A DNA stretch of 64,000 nucleotides from Oryzisolibacter sp. LB2S (GTDB lineage: Bacteria; Pseudomonadota; Gammaproteobacteria; Burkholderiales; Burkholderiaceae_C), in the NCBI RefSeq assembly GCF_040732315.1, contig NZ_CP160388.1:2074494-2138493 (forward strand), written 5' to 3'. The position numbers and the translations under genes were made by a program. Below are positions 62,982 through 64,000 of this stretch, piece after piece (position 1 is the first letter of the stretch; every line of letters starts with the position of its first letter). The notes under the pieces were generated by a model. That model saw only the letters and a program-made list of their open reading frames with translations. It was not told the origin of the DNA and made no database searches.

Positions 62982-64000
62982 ATGAAACTGAATTTTCTGG
63001 GCGCTGCGCGCGAAGTCACCGGGTCGTGCTTCCTGGTGGAGGCGGCGGGCCTGCGCTTCCTAGTGGATTGCGGCATGGTTCAAGGGGGATCTGCGGCGGC
63101 GGCGCGCAACCGCGAGCCATTTCCGTTCGACCCGGCAGCTATCGATTTCGTGCTCCTGACCCATGCCCACATCGACCATAGCGGGCTATTGCCCAAACTC
63201 ACGCGCGCCGGGTTCAAAGGGGCCATCTACACCACTCCCGCCACGGTTGATCTGCTGGGAGTGATGCTACCCGACAGTGCCCACATCCAGGAGAGCGATG
63301 CAAAACGCAGTGCCAAGCGGTTCCGCGGAAAGGACCCACTGCCGCCGCTGTACACGCTGCAGGATGCGCGCGAATGCCTGCAGCAGGTGCGAGGCATCGA
63401 ATACGACCGGGAGTTCGCGCCCCGGGTCGGGGTGCGCGCGCGCTTTCGCGATGCCGGGCACATCCTCGGGTCGGCCATCATCGAAGTCTGGGTCACCGAG
63501 TACGGCTACCCGACAAAACTGGTATTCAGCGGCGACCTTGGCCAGCCGGGACGCCCGATATTGCGCGACCCGACACCCATCGAGGACGCCGACATCCTCG
63601 TCATCGAGTCCACCTATGGCAACCGCCAGCACAAGAATTTTTCGGCAACCGAAGAGGAGATGATCGGCATCGTCGAGAAAACCCTGTTCGAACGCGGTGG
63701 AAACGTCATCGTGCCGGCCTTCGCGGTCGGTCGAACCCAGGAAGTCCTGTACCACCTGCACCGTCTCACCAGCGAGGGGCGGCTGCGGCAGCCGAGGGTA
63801 TTCGTCGATTCACCGATGGCCACGGAGGCCACTCGCATCACGCGCGAGCATCTTGAGCTGTTCGATGAGCAGGCCAAGCGCCTGGCTGGATGGCACGCCC
63901 GCGGCGAAAACCTGCCGTATCTGCATTTCACGGAAAGCGCCGAGGAGTCCATGGCGCTGAACCAGATTCGTTCGGGCGCGATCATCATTTCCGCCAGCGG
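62982..64000 (+). CDS. Metallo-beta-lactamase/beta-CASP hydrolase, N-terminal part
   Basis: The gene starts at the ATG at 62982 and runs past the right edge; about 339 residues are visible. It has the metal motif THAHIDHSG (near residue 61), the GDLG and DAGHILGSA motifs, and a beta-CASP domain start (NVIVPAFAVGRTQEVLYHLHRL; VFVDSPMATEATRITREH). This is the CPSF73-like RNA-processing group. It follows the DUF2892 gene by 7 bp. In bacteria such proteins are often in Usp/PHA/low-oxygen clusters; the RNA target is unknown. Confidence 0.9.
   Translation, partial: MKLNFLGAAREVTGSCFLVEAAGLRFLVDCGMVQGGSAAAARNREPFPFDPAAIDFVLLTHAHIDHSGLLPKLTRAGFKGAIYTTPATVDLLGVMLPDSAHIQESDAKRSAKRFRGKDPLPPLYTLQDARECLQQVRGIEYDREFAPRVGVRARFRDAGHILGSAIIEVWVTEYGYPTKLVFSGDLGQPGRPILRDPTPIEDADILVIESTYGNRQHKNFSATEEEMIGIVEKTLFERGGNVIVPAFAVGRTQEVLYHLHRLTSEGRLRQPRVFVDSPMATEATRITREHLELFDEQAKRLAGWHARGENLPYLHFTESAEESMALNQIRSGAIIISAS

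Larger units (their letters stand above)
32151..64000. mobile_element. Integrative and conjugative element, Tn4371-type transfer module (right end outside)
   Basis: The left border is placed where the split tRNA-Leu loses identity. The element carries a substitute tRNA-Leu with intron, a complete mating-pair operon (traG and trb genes), exclusion lipoproteins, a LysR regulator and metabolic cargo. The integrase, relaxase, replication/partition genes and right end are not in the window. The gene order traG-copG-trbBCDEJ(K)LFGI is that of Tn4371-like ICEs, but insertion into tRNA-Leu is not the short target I know for Tn4371 itself. Where cargo ends cannot be seen. Confidence 0.75.

Overview
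The window looks like the chromosome of a high-GC betaproteobacterium of the Comamonadaceae (Acidovorax, Alicycliphilus, Delftia or Comamonas type). The grounds are the strong GC bias, the gene families present, and intergenic repeats that I associate with that family (inference). About the left half is chromosomal. From about 32.15 kb to the right edge is an integrative and conjugative element (ICE) whose far end lies outside the window.

Region 1 (1-20.3 kb, + strand) is a catabolic cluster. It has a DUF1302/DUF1329 pair, a type I extradiol dioxygenase, IpdA/IpdB-like CoA-transferase-fold subunits, an IpdC-like flavin enzyme, two crotonase-fold enzymes and four acyl-CoA dehydrogenases arranged as two unlike pairs. 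It also has two thiolases, two SDR dehydrogenases, a MaoC hydratase, a Tat-type amidase and a LuxR-type regulator. The ipdABC set plus paired FadE proteins and a FadA6-like thiolase is the signature of steroid ring C/D (HIP-CoA) breakdown. Several enzymes of the full pathway are not in this window.

Region 2 (20.3-32.1 kb) holds an FadH/BaiCD-type flavin/iron-sulfur reductase and etfBA, the electron acceptor for the acyl-CoA dehydrogenases. Housekeeping genes follow: valS, a lipoprotein 5'-nucleotidase, galU, tusA, a NUDIX hydrolase and cysM.

Region 3 (32.1-32.7 kb) is the ICE junction and the most interesting part of the window. The 5' half of a tRNA-Leu(CAA) gene is cut off in its anticodon loop. 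After 186 bp comes a complete tRNA-Leu(CAA) gene interrupted, between anticodon bases 34 and 35, by a 237-nt group I intron. The intron resembles the short introns of bacterial tRNA genes such as Azoarcus tRNA-Ile. The element therefore seems to destroy the resident tRNA gene and to bring an intron-split replacement.

Region 4 (32.7-46.4 kb, - strand) is a Tn4371-type conjugation operon (traG, a CopG-like gene, trbBCDEJ, a TrbK/EexN-like gene, trbLFGI, DUF2274), with a second EexN-like lipoprotein and a LysR regulator upstream.

Region 5 (46.6-64 kb) is ICE cargo. A leftward operon has phaC, a phasin-like gene, phaB, uspA, a phosphate acyltransferase and a lipoprotein hydrolase. A divergent rightward operon has tetR, a membrane protein, an HlyD/ABC/ABC-2/outer-membrane efflux system, an iron-type alcohol dehydrogenase, a DUF2892 protein and a beta-CASP metallo-hydrolase. 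An FNR-type box and related palindromes in the divergent promoter suggest joint control by oxygen and by the TetR protein. No integrase, relaxase or origin of transfer was recognised; they would lie to the right.
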